From Chryseobacterium ginsenosidimutans (lineage in GTDB: Bacteria > Bacteroidota > Bacteroidia > Flavobacteriales > Weeksellaceae), in assembly GCF_030823405.1 (NCBI RefSeq), contig NZ_JAUSXC010000001.1, positions 3,083,001-3,147,000 of the forward strand: a stretch of DNA of 64,000 nt, written 5' to 3'. The translations under genes were made by a program, and so were the position numbers. Shown piece after piece: positions 18,290 to 26,374 of this stretch. The stretch's first letter is position 1, and the number at the start of each line of letters is the position of its first letter. The notes beneath the pieces are model-generated. The model was not told where the DNA came from. It did no database searches and saw nothing but the letters and a program-made list of their open reading frames with translations.

Positions 18290-20497
18290 ATGATCAATAA
18301 ACCTTCTGTAATGAACAACAAACGTTTTAGTTTTTTTATAATACTGACCTTCATTGCGGGCTCTCTCCTGTTGATAGCTGTACAGATCAATTCAGCTAAA
18401 AATACGAAAGAGCTCATCAAAAATAATAACAGGCTTTTAAAGGAGCTTCGTTCCAATAATCATTTAAGAGAAATCGACCGTGATATTTTAGGTGTTGAAA
18501 GTAGGATCAGAGCATCAATAGCAACCAATGACACAACACATCTGGAAGGTATCGACCAAAAAATCAACCAGATAGAAAACTTCCTTGATTCACTTTCAAG
18601 AGACAATGCAGATTCAGTAGAAGAAAAGCTGATTCACCGGCTCAGCGTTCTTGCAATGGAAAAGAAAACAACCAAGGAAAAATTACTGCACCGCTACCTT
18701 TCTTTGGGAAATATGGATGACCAAACTTCAATTGCAAATCCTCGGGCCAGAAGAATTTCAAATGAAATTACTTCCATTACCGCAAAAATCTATGAAAGCC
18801 GAAGGTTACATATGGTTGAGCTCAGCAAACGAAGCGAGGAAATGGGACAAAAAGCAAGAATGTACGACATTTGTCTACTCATTTTGTTAATATTAAGCGG
18901 TGCCATTGTCGGTTATCACATTCTTCTTCAGTTCAAGCGTCAGCGATTACTCATACAGGAATTGGATGTTGCCGAGAAAAAAGCGTCAGTTGCAGCGCAA
19001 ACCAAAGAAAATTTCCTTGCCAATATGAGCCACGAAATCCGTACACCATTAAGCGGAATATTAGGCTTTACCAATTTATTGCAAAAAAGAACTCTGGATG
19101 CAACTTCTGCCGAATTTGTGTCTTCCATTCAGCGTTCCGGAGAAAATCTGATGGCAATTATTAATGACATTCTGGATTTATCAAAAATAGAGGCAGGAAT
19201 GATGCGCATCACACCCGGAATATTCAGCATCAACGGATTGGTGAATTCCGTAGAAACATTTTTTGTAGAGCGTGCAAAGGAAAAAGGACTGACAATTGCC
19301 AGCAAAGTAGAAACATCAATTCCTGATACTTTGACAGGTGATGCAACGAGATTAACCCAGATCTTGGTCAACCTCATCGGAAATGCGATAAAATTTACAG
19401 ATCAGGGAAGCATCAATATTGAAATTTACAATAAACAACAAACTGAAAACGAAGTCATTGTCGGTTTTAAAGTTTCAGATACAGGAATCGGGATTGATAA
19501 AGGAAAACTGAATGAGGTTTTCGAAAGATTTAATCAGGGCGAAGACTCCACAACCAGAAATTACGGCGGAACAGGATTAGGATTATCTATTGTAAAAAAT
19601 CTTATTTTACTGCAAAAAGGCGATATCGAAGTCAGCAGTGAACAGGGAAAAGGCACCACTTTTCACTTTTATATTCCGTACAGTATTGCAGAAGAACAGC
19701 TCAATACAGTTCCTATCGCTGATACCAATTATTTTAAAGATAAATCAAATACGCCTTTACGAGTTTTGGTGGTAGACGACAATGCTATCAATCAAAGTCT
19801 CATGAAACATTTACTAATGCAGTGGAATATTGATTTCGGAACGGCTTCAAACGGTTTAGAAGCTGTAGAATATCTTCAAAATAACAATTGTGACCTGATT
19901 TTAATGGATATTCAAATGCCACAGATGGACGGTTATGTAGCAACACAAAAAATACGGGAAGAATTGAAATTAAACATTCCGATCATTGCAATGACTGCAC
20001 ACGCTCTGGCGGGAGAAAGAGAGAAATGCCTCAGCCGCGGAATGAACGAGTATATCTCAAAGCCGATCAAAGAAGAAGAACTTTTCAAACTGATTTCAAA
20101 TTTCGGATTGAAGGAAGGAGACAATAAAGAAACGGTAACCGAAGAAAAAACGCCTGTTTATCAATATATCGATCTTACTTATATGCAGTCGGTAAGCGGT
20201 GGTGATAAGAGTTTTGAAAAAATTGTCAGTCAACAGTTTATCGATAATGTACCCCATCACCTGAAACAGTTGATAACAGCGTATCAAAACCTGGACTTTA
20301 CAACTGTAAAATTACGTGCGCACGACCTCAAATCCAGTGTTGCAATAATGGGATTGCTTCCATTATTACAGGAAAAACTGGATATACTTGAAATGATCAC
20401 TGAAGAAAATTCAATAGCCGAAGAAACTTTAGAAGAGGTGAAAAACATCATTTCACAAGCTGCTTCGGAAGCAGAAGAATTTTCAAAATCACTTTAA
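18290..20497 (+). CDS. Hybrid sensor histidine kinase with receiver and Hpt domain
   Basis: ATG at 18290 gives 735 residues; the frame extends upstream to 18218 through repeat-like sequence and is not favoured, and ATG 18311 is another option. TM1 (about 13-32) and TM2 (about 192-212) bracket a helical periplasmic sensor rich in coiled coil. HisKA has His248 (ANMSHEIRTP); the ATPase has NLIGNAIKF, DTGIGI and GGTGLGLS. The receiver has Asp540 (LMDIQMPQMDGY) and Lys591, and a C-terminal Hpt domain has His678 (RAHDLKSS). A complete His-Asp-His relay lies in one chain, so the final Asp receiver is elsewhere, possibly the LytTR protein upstream. The OYE gene follows by 12 nt. Confidence 0.92.
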   Translation: MINKPSVMNNKRFSFFIILTFIAGSLLLIAVQINSAKNTKELIKNNNRLLKELRSNNHLREIDRDILGVESRIRASIATNDTTHLEGIDQKINQIENFLDSLSRDNADSVEEKLIHRLSVLAMEKKTTKEKLLHRYLSLGNMDDQTSIANPRARRISNEITSITAKIYESRRLHMVELSKRSEEMGQKARMYDICLLILLILSGAIVGYHILLQFKRQRLLIQELDVAEKKASVAAQTKENFLANMSHEIRTPLSGILGFTNLLQKRTLDATSAEFVSSIQRSGENLMAIINDILDLSKIEAGMMRITPGIFSINGLVNSVETFFVERAKEKGLTIASKVETSIPDTLTGDATRLTQILVNLIGNAIKFTDQGSINIEIYNKQQTENEVIVGFKVSDTGIGIDKGKLNEVFERFNQGEDSTTRNYGGTGLGLSIVKNLILLQKGDIEVSSEQGKGTTFHFYIPYSIAEEQLNTVPIADTNYFKDKSNTPLRVLVVDDNAINQSLMKHLLMQWNIDFGTASNGLEAVEYLQNNNCDLILMDIQMPQMDGYVATQKIREELKLNIPIIAMTAHALAGEREKCLSRGMNEYISKPIKEEELFKLISNFGLKEGDNKETVTEEKTPVYQYIDLTYMQSVSGGDKSFEKIVSQQFIDNVPHHLKQLITAYQNLDFTTVKLRAHDLKSSVAIMGLLPLLQEKLDILEMITEENSIAEETLEEVKNIISQAASEAEEFSKSL

Positions 20498-20509
20498 AAT
20501 ATAGAAAAA

Positions 20510-21568
20510 ATGAATTTATTTTCTCCTATACAACTTCGCAGTCTTACATTAAAAAACAGAATAGTAGTGTCTCCAATGCAGCAGTACAGCGCAAAAAACG
20601 GTGTTCCCGGAAATTGGCATCTTGTGCATTTGGGAAGTCGTGCTGTTGGTGGTGCAGGTTTAATCCTTACCGAATGTACCGCCGTTTCTCCGGAAGGTCT
20701 CGCTACATTAAATGATGTAGGAATCTGGAATGAGGAACAAAAAAATGCATGGAAAAACATTGTGGATTTTGTTCACGAGCAGGATGCTAAAATAGGAATC
20801 CAGCTTTGGCATTCCGGAGGAAAAGGAAGCCTGAAACATCCTAATGAACGAATGAAACCGCTCGGTACGGAAGAAGGCGGATGGACAGTAAAATCTTCTT
20901 CTGCAAGAGAATTTAACGGAGTTTTCGCAGAGGAATTAAGCATTCTTGAAATTCAGGAGCTGAAAGTTAAATTTGTTCAGGCGGCATTCCGTGCTGTGGA
21001 TGCAGGTTTTGATACGATTGAATTGCATGCAGGACACGGCTATTTATTTCACCAGTTTTATTCTGCAGTGATCAATAAAAGACAAGACGAATATGGTGGA
21101 AGCTTTGAAAATAGAATCCGTTTTTTAGTAGAAACCGTTCAGGATATCAGAAAAGCGATTCCTGTTGAAATGCCTTTATTGGTAAGGATTTCTGCTGTAG
21201 ATTACATTGAATCTGAAGAAGCCTGGACATTGGAAGACAGCATTGCTCTTTCAAAAATACTGAGAGAAAATGGTGTAGATTTTATCACCACTTCCGGTGG
21301 CGGATTTACGAATGTGAGCAAAGACAGGGTATTTCCCGGTTATCAGGTTCCGTTTGCAAAGGCTATTAAACAGCAGACAGGAATACTTACCGGAGCTGTC
21401 GGAATGATTACAGAAGCCAGACAGGCAGATGAAATTATATCAAACCAAGAGGCTGATTTAGTGATTATTGCCCGAGAACATTTACGTGATCCTTATTTTG
21501 CCATTCATTCTGCGAAAGAATTAGATATTGAAACAGAGATTCCGTGGCAGTATAAAAGAGCTTTTTAA
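20510..21568 (+). CDS. Old yellow enzyme family NADH:flavin oxidoreductase (YqjM-like)
   Basis: The 352-residue FMN barrel enzyme carries the YqjM-class pair His173/His176 in ELHAGHGYLFHQF, the segment RQDEYGGSFENRIRF, and an N-terminal PLVRISPMQQYSA-type entry (SPMQQYS at 21-27). These enzymes reduce activated alkenes (enones, nitro compounds) using NAD(P)H. The gene lies 12 nt after the hybrid kinase and 24 nt before the ABM gene, implying co-transcription with the signalling gene, which is unusual. Confidence 0.92.
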   Translation: MNLFSPIQLRSLTLKNRIVVSPMQQYSAKNGVPGNWHLVHLGSRAVGGAGLILTECTAVSPEGLATLNDVGIWNEEQKNAWKNIVDFVHEQDAKIGIQLWHSGGKGSLKHPNERMKPLGTEEGGWTVKSSSAREFNGVFAEELSILEIQELKVKFVQAAFRAVDAGFDTIELHAGHGYLFHQFYSAVINKRQDEYGGSFENRIRFLVETVQDIRKAIPVEMPLLVRISAVDYIESEEAWTLEDSIALSKILRENGVDFITTSGGGFTNVSKDRVFPGYQVPFAKAIKQQTGILTGAVGMITEARQADEIISNQEADLVIIAREHLRDPYFAIHSAKELDIETEIPWQYKRAF

Positions 21569-21592
21569 GTCAAAAAAACAAAAATATCAGTT

Positions 21593-22141
21593 ATGGAAAA
21601 CCAAGGCGCATCCGTTGTTATTACACACCATATTTTGGATGGTAAAAGACAGGAATATGAAAAATGGCTTGACGAAATTGTTCCCATCACGAAACATTCT
21701 GAAGGCTTTATTGATTTGCAGATTGTACGTCCGATTCCTGACCTGACCTTTGTTTATACCGTGATTATAAGATTCGACACCATCAGTCATCTTAAACATT
21801 GGATGGAATCTGACAACCGGAAAATGCTGATAGAAAAGGCAAATCCCTTATTTCGGAAAAACGATAATTACAAAATAAAATCCGGACTCGATTTTCTTTT
21901 TGAATCTGAGAACGAAACTAAAGTTCCTGTCCGCTGGAAACAATTTCTGGTAACCTGGTCTGCCATTTATCCGTTATCGCTTCTGATTCCCTTATTTGTA
22001 CTGCCTTTTTTAAGGTTTTTAAAGATTCCTGTCAACCATTATTTTGATGGGCTCATCGTTTCAGGATGTATTGTTTTTCTGATGGTATTTGCGGTGATGC
22101 CGAATTATACCAGACTCATTAGAAAATGGCTTTATAAATAA
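21593..22141 (+). CDS. Antibiotic biosynthesis monooxygenase (ABM)-domain membrane protein
   Basis: In this 182-residue protein, residues 6-95 resemble an ABM ferredoxin-like domain (VVITHHILDGKRQEYEKWL and EGFIDLQIVRP). Residues 112-175 hold two hydrophobic helices, so the domain is anchored in the inner membrane with the N-terminus probably cytosolic. ABM-plus-two-TM proteins are common, but their substrates are unknown. It ends the kinase-OYE operon, followed by a strong terminator. Confidence 0.85.
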   Translation: MENQGASVVITHHILDGKRQEYEKWLDEIVPITKHSEGFIDLQIVRPIPDLTFVYTVIIRFDTISHLKHWMESDNRKMLIEKANPLFRKNDNYKIKSGLDFLFESENETKVPVRWKQFLVTWSAIYPLSLLIPLFVLPFLRFLKIPVNHYFDGLIVSGCIVFLMVFAVMPNYTRLIRKWLYK

Positions 22142-22160
22142 AAAAATTTACAACAATTAT

Positions 22161-22194
22161 AATCCGCTCAATTTTAGATTGAGCGGATTTTTTT
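22161..22194 (+). terminator. Terminator after the ABM gene
   Basis: AATCCGCTCAAT (22161-22172) and ATTGAGCGGATT (22178-22189) form a perfect 12-bp stem followed by T7. Confidence 0.9.
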
Positions 22195-22223
22195 ATTAAA
22201 TATACTCTAAACAGGCTTATTTT

Positions 22224-22464
22224 GATTAAGCAACTTTTACTTTGATTCAAAAACATCCGTTTGAGACTAACCCACTTTGTGTTTTGTTTCCCACAGTCTG
22301 ATTAGAATAAAACAACTTTTACTTTAATTCAAAAACATATGCTTAAGACTAACCAACTTTGTATTTTGTTTCCCACAGTCTGATTAGAATAAAACAACTT
22401 TTACTTTGGTTTAAAAACAATCGATTTGAGACTAACTAACTTTCTATTTTGCTTCCCACGATCT
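22224..22464. repeat. Three tandem 82-bp repeats upstream of the bicupin operon
   Basis: The unit beginning AACTTTTACTTT starts at 22232, 22314 and 22396 (period 82). Units 1 and 2 are about 90% identical; unit 3 is truncated at the CCCAC-ATCT end. Each unit contains AGACTAA and, about 30 nt on, CCCACAGTCT, which form an AGACT/AGTCT inverted pair. The 22195-22593 gap has no gene. Confidence 0.85.
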
Positions 22465-22477
22465 ATTTTTTAAGACT

Positions 22478-22544
22478 CAACGACTGTTTTTGCCCATTCA
22501 CCGAATTACACCGTAAAAATTGCCCATTTCAAAGTAGCTTTACA
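22478..22544 (+). promoter_or_regulatory. Bicupin operon promoter sharing a motif with dps
   Basis: CAACGACT at 22478 runs into TTTTGCCCATTCACCGAA (22488-22505), and CTTTACA lies at 22538-22544, within TAGCTTTA, a near match to TAnnTTTG. Block order and the 60-nt offset equal those at dps. Confidence 0.55.
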
Positions 22545-22593
22545 ATAGAAATAAAGACAAACTCAAAATAATTAACACTAAAAAATTACTGTC

Positions 22594-23640
22594 ATGAATA
22601 CCGAAAAATTAAGCTTCAAATACGAATTAGAAAAAAAAGCTCCCCGCACCAATGACGGCGGAACAACAAGAGGAGCTTCCGTAAAAGATTTCCCTGCATC
22701 TATAGGAATTGCAGGAGTATCAATGAGACTGCAACCGGGAAGCATGCGCGAATTACACTGGCACGCCAACGCCGCAGAATGGGCTTACGTAATTTCCGGA
22801 ACGGTTCGTACAACGATCATTCATCCTGACGGACACAGCTATACAGATAATTTTGAACCGGGAGATGTTTGGTATTTCCCAAAAGGATATGGCCACTCTA
22901 TACAGGCAACAGGAACAGAAGAATGTCATTTTATTTTAATTTTTGATAACGGTAATTTCTCAGAAGACCATACATTCAGCGTAACAGATTTTATATCAAG
23001 TATGCCTCCTGAAATTGTTGCACAGAATTTAGGTTTAACGCTTGAAGAAGTAGCTGCATTACCTCAAAAAGAAGCCTATTTCGCAGCCGGTATTGTTCCT
23101 GATGAGCTATCATTCACAGCAGCTGCCCGTCCCGAAGAATCTGATATAGAATTAACCAGTTTCCACCGTTATCCTTTGCATTCTCAACAACCAAGAATCA
23201 TTCCTGGAGGAGGTTTGCAGAGATTGGTTACCAGTAAAGAATTTCCTATCAGTAAAACAATGGCAGGTTCTGTTCTGGAATTGCAACCCGGAGCTTTAAG
23301 AGAAATGCACTGGCATCCTAATGCAGATGAGTGGCAGTATTTTATTTCCGGACAGGCAGAAATGTCGGTATTTTTAGCGGAAGGTACTGTTGTAACAGAG
23401 CAATTCAATGCAGGTGATGTCGGATATGTTCCGATGGGAGCCGGACATTACATCAAAAATACAGGAGATACGGTTTGTAAAGTCCTTATCGGATTCAACA
23501 GCGGTGTTTATGAGTCTATTGATGTAAGCGAATGGCTGGCCGGAAATCCGAAAGATGTAGTGGTAACTAACCTTGGTCTGAAAGAAGGCGAAATAGAAAA
23601 ATTCCCTGCAAAGAAGGTTTTTATCCAGCCCGCAAAATAA
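22594..23640 (+). CDS. Bicupin, oxalate decarboxylase-like
   Basis: The 348-residue protein has two cupin domains, each with complete Mn ligands: His55, His57, Glu62, His101 in the first, and His239, His241, Glu246, His285 in the second. The lid segment NGNFSEDHTFS (residues 120-130) aligns with the SENST loop of Bacillus OxdC and keeps its catalytic Glu (Glu124), favouring decarboxylase over oxidase activity (oxalate to formate plus CO2). There is no signal peptide, so it is cytosolic. It heads a same-strand group with DUF1275, DsbA-like and hydrolase genes. Confidence 0.88.
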   Translation: MNTEKLSFKYELEKKAPRTNDGGTTRGASVKDFPASIGIAGVSMRLQPGSMRELHWHANAAEWAYVISGTVRTTIIHPDGHSYTDNFEPGDVWYFPKGYGHSIQATGTEECHFILIFDNGNFSEDHTFSVTDFISSMPPEIVAQNLGLTLEEVAALPQKEAYFAAGIVPDELSFTAAARPEESDIELTSFHRYPLHSQQPRIIPGGGLQRLVTSKEFPISKTMAGSVLELQPGALREMHWHPNADEWQYFISGQAEMSVFLAEGTVVTEQFNAGDVGYVPMGAGHYIKNTGDTVCKVLIGFNSGVYESIDVSEWLAGNPKDVVVTNLGLKEGEIEKFPAKKVFIQPAK

Positions 23641-23665
23641 GATTTAATTTAAATCTCTTGAAATA

Positions 23666-24376
23666 ATGGAACAGTCAATAATTTCGTCATCAATCATTTC
23701 ATATTCATCTGAACAGATCAGGACGCAAGAGAGACTGGCGATATTCTTAGCTTTGATTGCAGGATATATTGACGCAACAGGTGTTATCAAATGGAAAACC
23801 TATGTTTCTTTTATGAGTGGAAACACAACGCAGTTAGGAACAGCACTTTCAACTGATAAATCTGCAATAATAATCACTTCATTTACAGTAATTGCCTGTT
23901 TCTTAATTGGAATTTATGCAGCAACCTGCTTATCATTATGGAAAAAAACAAGGAGCAAAGTATTACCATTTTATATAGTCTCAGGAATTTTGATTTTCTA
24001 TACGATAATTGCTTATTTTTATCATATCAATGTTATTTCTTCAATCGCAATTATCGGTTTTTCGATGGGAATTATGAATACAATTGTGACTTCCGTCGGG
24101 AGCCAAAAAGTAAATACAGATTTCGTAACGGGAACTTTGAACAGCTTGGCCAGAAATACCGCAATGCTGAGTATGACAAAAGATAAAGCAGAAAAAGAAG
24201 AGTATAAATCAAATGCCATTCATCTTTTACTTTTATGGATTGGCTTTTTATCCGGCGCGTTTATCGCTCCTTTCCTACTCGATTATTTGGGAAAATGGAC
24301 TTTTATTCTTCCGGCTACACTGTTAATGATTTGCGGATTATTGATATCTAAAACTTTAAAAGTTAAAAACACTTAA
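23666..24376 (+). CDS. DUF1275 (YoaK family) membrane protein
   Basis: The 236-residue protein has six hydrophobic segments and the DUF1275 signatures AGYIDATG and FMSGNTTQLG near the N-terminus and VTGTLNSLA in the middle. The family is annotated as small membrane proteins of unknown transport role. It starts 25 nt after the bicupin stop and ends 13 nt before the DsbA-like gene, so is part of the same operon. Confidence 0.88.
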   Translation: MEQSIISSSIISYSSEQIRTQERLAIFLALIAGYIDATGVIKWKTYVSFMSGNTTQLGTALSTDKSAIIITSFTVIACFLIGIYAATCLSLWKKTRSKVLPFYIVSGILIFYTIIAYFYHINVISSIAIIGFSMGIMNTIVTSVGSQKVNTDFVTGTLNSLARNTAMLSMTKDKAEKEEYKSNAIHLLLLWIGFLSGAFIAPFLLDYLGKWTFILPATLLMICGLLISKTLKVKNT

Positions 24377-24389
24377 AACCAAAATAATT

Positions 24390-24905
24390 ATGTCACTAAA
24401 ACCTAATGTCAGCAAAACTGACCACGCACAAGGCAACTTAGATGCCGATTTAGTTATCGTAGAATATGGAGATTATCAATGTCCGTATTGTGGAGCAGCT
24501 TATCCTGTTCTGAAAGAACTGATGAAAGAATTCGGAAGTCAGATCAAATTTGTTTTCAGAAACTTCCCTTTATCAGAAATGCATCAATATGCAAGACCGG
24601 CAGCACTCGCAGCAGAAGCAGCCAATCTTCAAGGGAAATTCTGGGAAATGCACGATGCGATTTATGAAAATCAACAATATCTGAACGAAGATTTCCTATT
24701 AAAGTTAGCTAAAAAATTAAGCTTAGATATTCCTCAATTCAAGGCAGATATTGAAAACCCTAAATTAACAGAAAAGATAGATGCAGATTTTCAAAGCGGT
24801 ATTGTCAGCGGAGTGAACGGAACACCATCTTTCTTCGTAAACGGAAATAAATTCAACGGAGGAGCAGAAGACTTAGTGCAACTTTTGAACGAAAATGCTG
24901 AGTAA
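24390..24905 (+). CDS. DsbA family thioredoxin-fold protein
   Basis: The 171-residue protein has a CPYC redox centre at Cys31/Cys34 (EYGDYQCPYCG), a helical insertion at about 65-130 and the cis-Pro motif NGTPSFF. No signal peptide is visible, so unlike periplasmic DsbA it is probably cytosolic, as in DSBA-like oxidoreductases that accompany stress genes. It follows DUF1275 by 13 nt. Confidence 0.9.
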   Translation: MSLKPNVSKTDHAQGNLDADLVIVEYGDYQCPYCGAAYPVLKELMKEFGSQIKFVFRNFPLSEMHQYARPAALAAEAANLQGKFWEMHDAIYENQQYLNEDFLLKLAKKLSLDIPQFKADIENPKLTEKIDADFQSGIVSGVNGTPSFFVNGNKFNGGAEDLVQLLNENAE

Positions 24906-24983
24906 TCTCATCGAGGTAGTCAAAATAAGTATCAAGAGCCAACGATTTTAACTTAGATCAAGATGGATTGAGGTTTGCCAGAC

Positions 24984-24991
24984 TACATTTG
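24984..24991 (+). promoter_or_regulatory. Possible -7 element for the alpha/beta hydrolase
   Basis: TACATTTG fits TAnnTTTG in the 144-nt gap before the hydrolase; no well-placed TTG is seen 19-23 nt upstream. Confidence 0.35.
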
Positions 24992-25049
24992 CTAAAGAAT
25001 AAGACAATTAAATATTAAAATAATTATAAACATTTAAAAAAATAAAATT

Positions 25050-25871
25050 ATGAGTACACTACAATTAAAAGACGGGACAGAAATTTTTTACAAAGATCAG
25101 GGGAAAGGACAAGTATTAATGTTTCACCACGGATGGCCTTTATCATCGGATGATTGGGATGCGCAGGTTATCTTTTTCTTACAGAAAGGCTACAGAGTTG
25201 TAACGCATGACAGAAGAGGTCACGGAAGATCAAGCCAGGATATCTATGGTCACAATATTGAACAATATGCTTCTGATGCAGCCGAACTGGTAGAATTCCT
25301 TGACCTGAAAGATGTTGTTCACATCGGACACTCTACAGGAGGTGGTGAAGTAATCCGTTACGTAAATAAATATGCTAACGGAAGAGCAAAAAAAGCAATA
25401 TTGATCAGTGCTGTTCCGCCGATTATGGTAGCAAGCGAAAGCAATCCTGATGGGGTACCGATGGAGGTTTTCGACAACATCAGAGATCAGACGTTGAACA
25501 ACAGACAGCAGTTTTATATCGACTTGACTTTCCCTTTCTACGGTTACAACAGAGAAGGTGCAAAAGTGAAAGAAGGGGTACAGAGAAACTGGTGGAGACA
25601 GGGAATGATGGGTGGAATTGTTGCGCATTACGATGGTATCAAAGCTTTTTCTGAAACTGATTTCAGAGAGGATTTAAAAGCGGTTGATATTCCTGTTTTG
25701 GTTCTTCACGGTGAAGATGATCAGATTGTTCCTTATCAGAATGCTGCTTTAAAATCAATTAAATTATTGAAAAACGGAACAATAAAAACTTATCCGGGTT
25801 TCCCTCACGGTATGCCGACGACGGAAGCGGAGACCATTAATAAAGATCTTTTGGAGTTTATCCAATCTTAA
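25050..25871 (+). CDS. Alpha/beta hydrolase, non-haem chloroperoxidase-like
   Basis: The 273-residue enzyme has the triad Ser95 (GHSTGG), Asp224 (LHGEDDQIVP) and His253 (GFPHGMP), with an oxyanion-hole HHGWPLSSDDW. This pattern is typical of cofactor-free haloperoxidases/perhydrolases and related esterases; in vivo substrates are usually unknown. It is cytosolic. The 144-nt spacing from the DsbA-like gene and its own -7 element suggest partly independent transcription, ending at a strong hairpin. Confidence 0.92.
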   Translation: MSTLQLKDGTEIFYKDQGKGQVLMFHHGWPLSSDDWDAQVIFFLQKGYRVVTHDRRGHGRSSQDIYGHNIEQYASDAAELVEFLDLKDVVHIGHSTGGGEVIRYVNKYANGRAKKAILISAVPPIMVASESNPDGVPMEVFDNIRDQTLNNRQQFYIDLTFPFYGYNREGAKVKEGVQRNWWRQGMMGGIVAHYDGIKAFSETDFREDLKAVDIPVLVLHGEDDQIVPYQNAALKSIKLLKNGTIKTYPGFPHGMPTTEAETINKDLLEFIQS

Positions 25872-25896
25872 AAATCTACCATTAAGGTATCAAATA

Positions 25897-25931
25897 AAAC
25901 AGTATCATTAGAAAATCTAATGATACTGTTT
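25897..25931. terminator. Terminator after the hydrolase
   Basis: A perfect 15-bp stem, 25897-25911 against 25917-25931. The flanking A- and T-runs suggest use from both sides. Confidence 0.85.
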
Positions 25932-25955
25932 GGTTTAAAAAAGCCGTCTCAATAA

Positions 25956-26276
25956 TTATTGGTGTCGGTTTCCTTTTTGGTGATAACTGATATTTTTATT
26001 AATATTCAGTTTATTTTTAAGTAAATTTCCTGTATCTCCATCATAATAATCACCTGAAGACTGATTTTCTTCTAATTCGGGTTTATTAAAATGTATACGC
26101 TTTCCGTTTTTATAAAGGCTATTATCAAAAGTACGGTAAATCTGATTTTCTTTATAAGAATTTCCGTCCGGTGCAATAAAAGTTTTTAATTTTTGGCGTC
26201 TTTTTCTTTTTAAACTTAGAAGAATTAAAGTCCCGCCCGCGATTAAAGATAATGCTATTTTTACTTTATTATTCAT
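25956..26276 (-). CDS. Hypothetical membrane-anchored protein (106 aa)
   Basis: A single hydrophobic segment (residues 6-21, IALSLIAGGTLILL) followed by a very basic KRKRRQK stop-transfer patch and a hydrophilic tail predicts an N-terminal anchor. The tail phrase APDGNSYKENQIYRTFDNSLYKNGK looks like a short repeat-type motif but I do not recognise the family. A palindrome lies 2 nt upstream of the start. Confidence 0.6.
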   Translation of the reverse strand: MNNKVKIALSLIAGGTLILLSLKRKRRQKLKTFIAPDGNSYKENQIYRTFDNSLYKNGKRIHFNKPELEENQSSGDYYDGDTGNLLKNKLNINKNISYHQKGNRHQ

Positions 26277-26278
26277 AT

Positions 26279-26301
26279 TGTTTATTTAAGTTAAATAAAC
26301 A
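26279..26301. promoter_or_regulatory. Palindrome at the start of the 106-aa gene
   Basis: TGTTTATTTA and TAAATAAACA (26279-26288, 26292-26301) are perfect inverted arms around AGT, 2 nt before the ATG; an operator or a leader hairpin. Confidence 0.35.
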
Positions 26302-26374
26302 AATTGCTTGCCACTAAAAAAACAATATCATTGCAAAGACCTTATCAGTACCACATTTTAAGAAGTGAAAAGCC

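Noticed and set aside
22224..22464. CRISPR array
   Set aside because: Units are contiguous 82-bp repeats with no unique spacers, and no cas genes are present.
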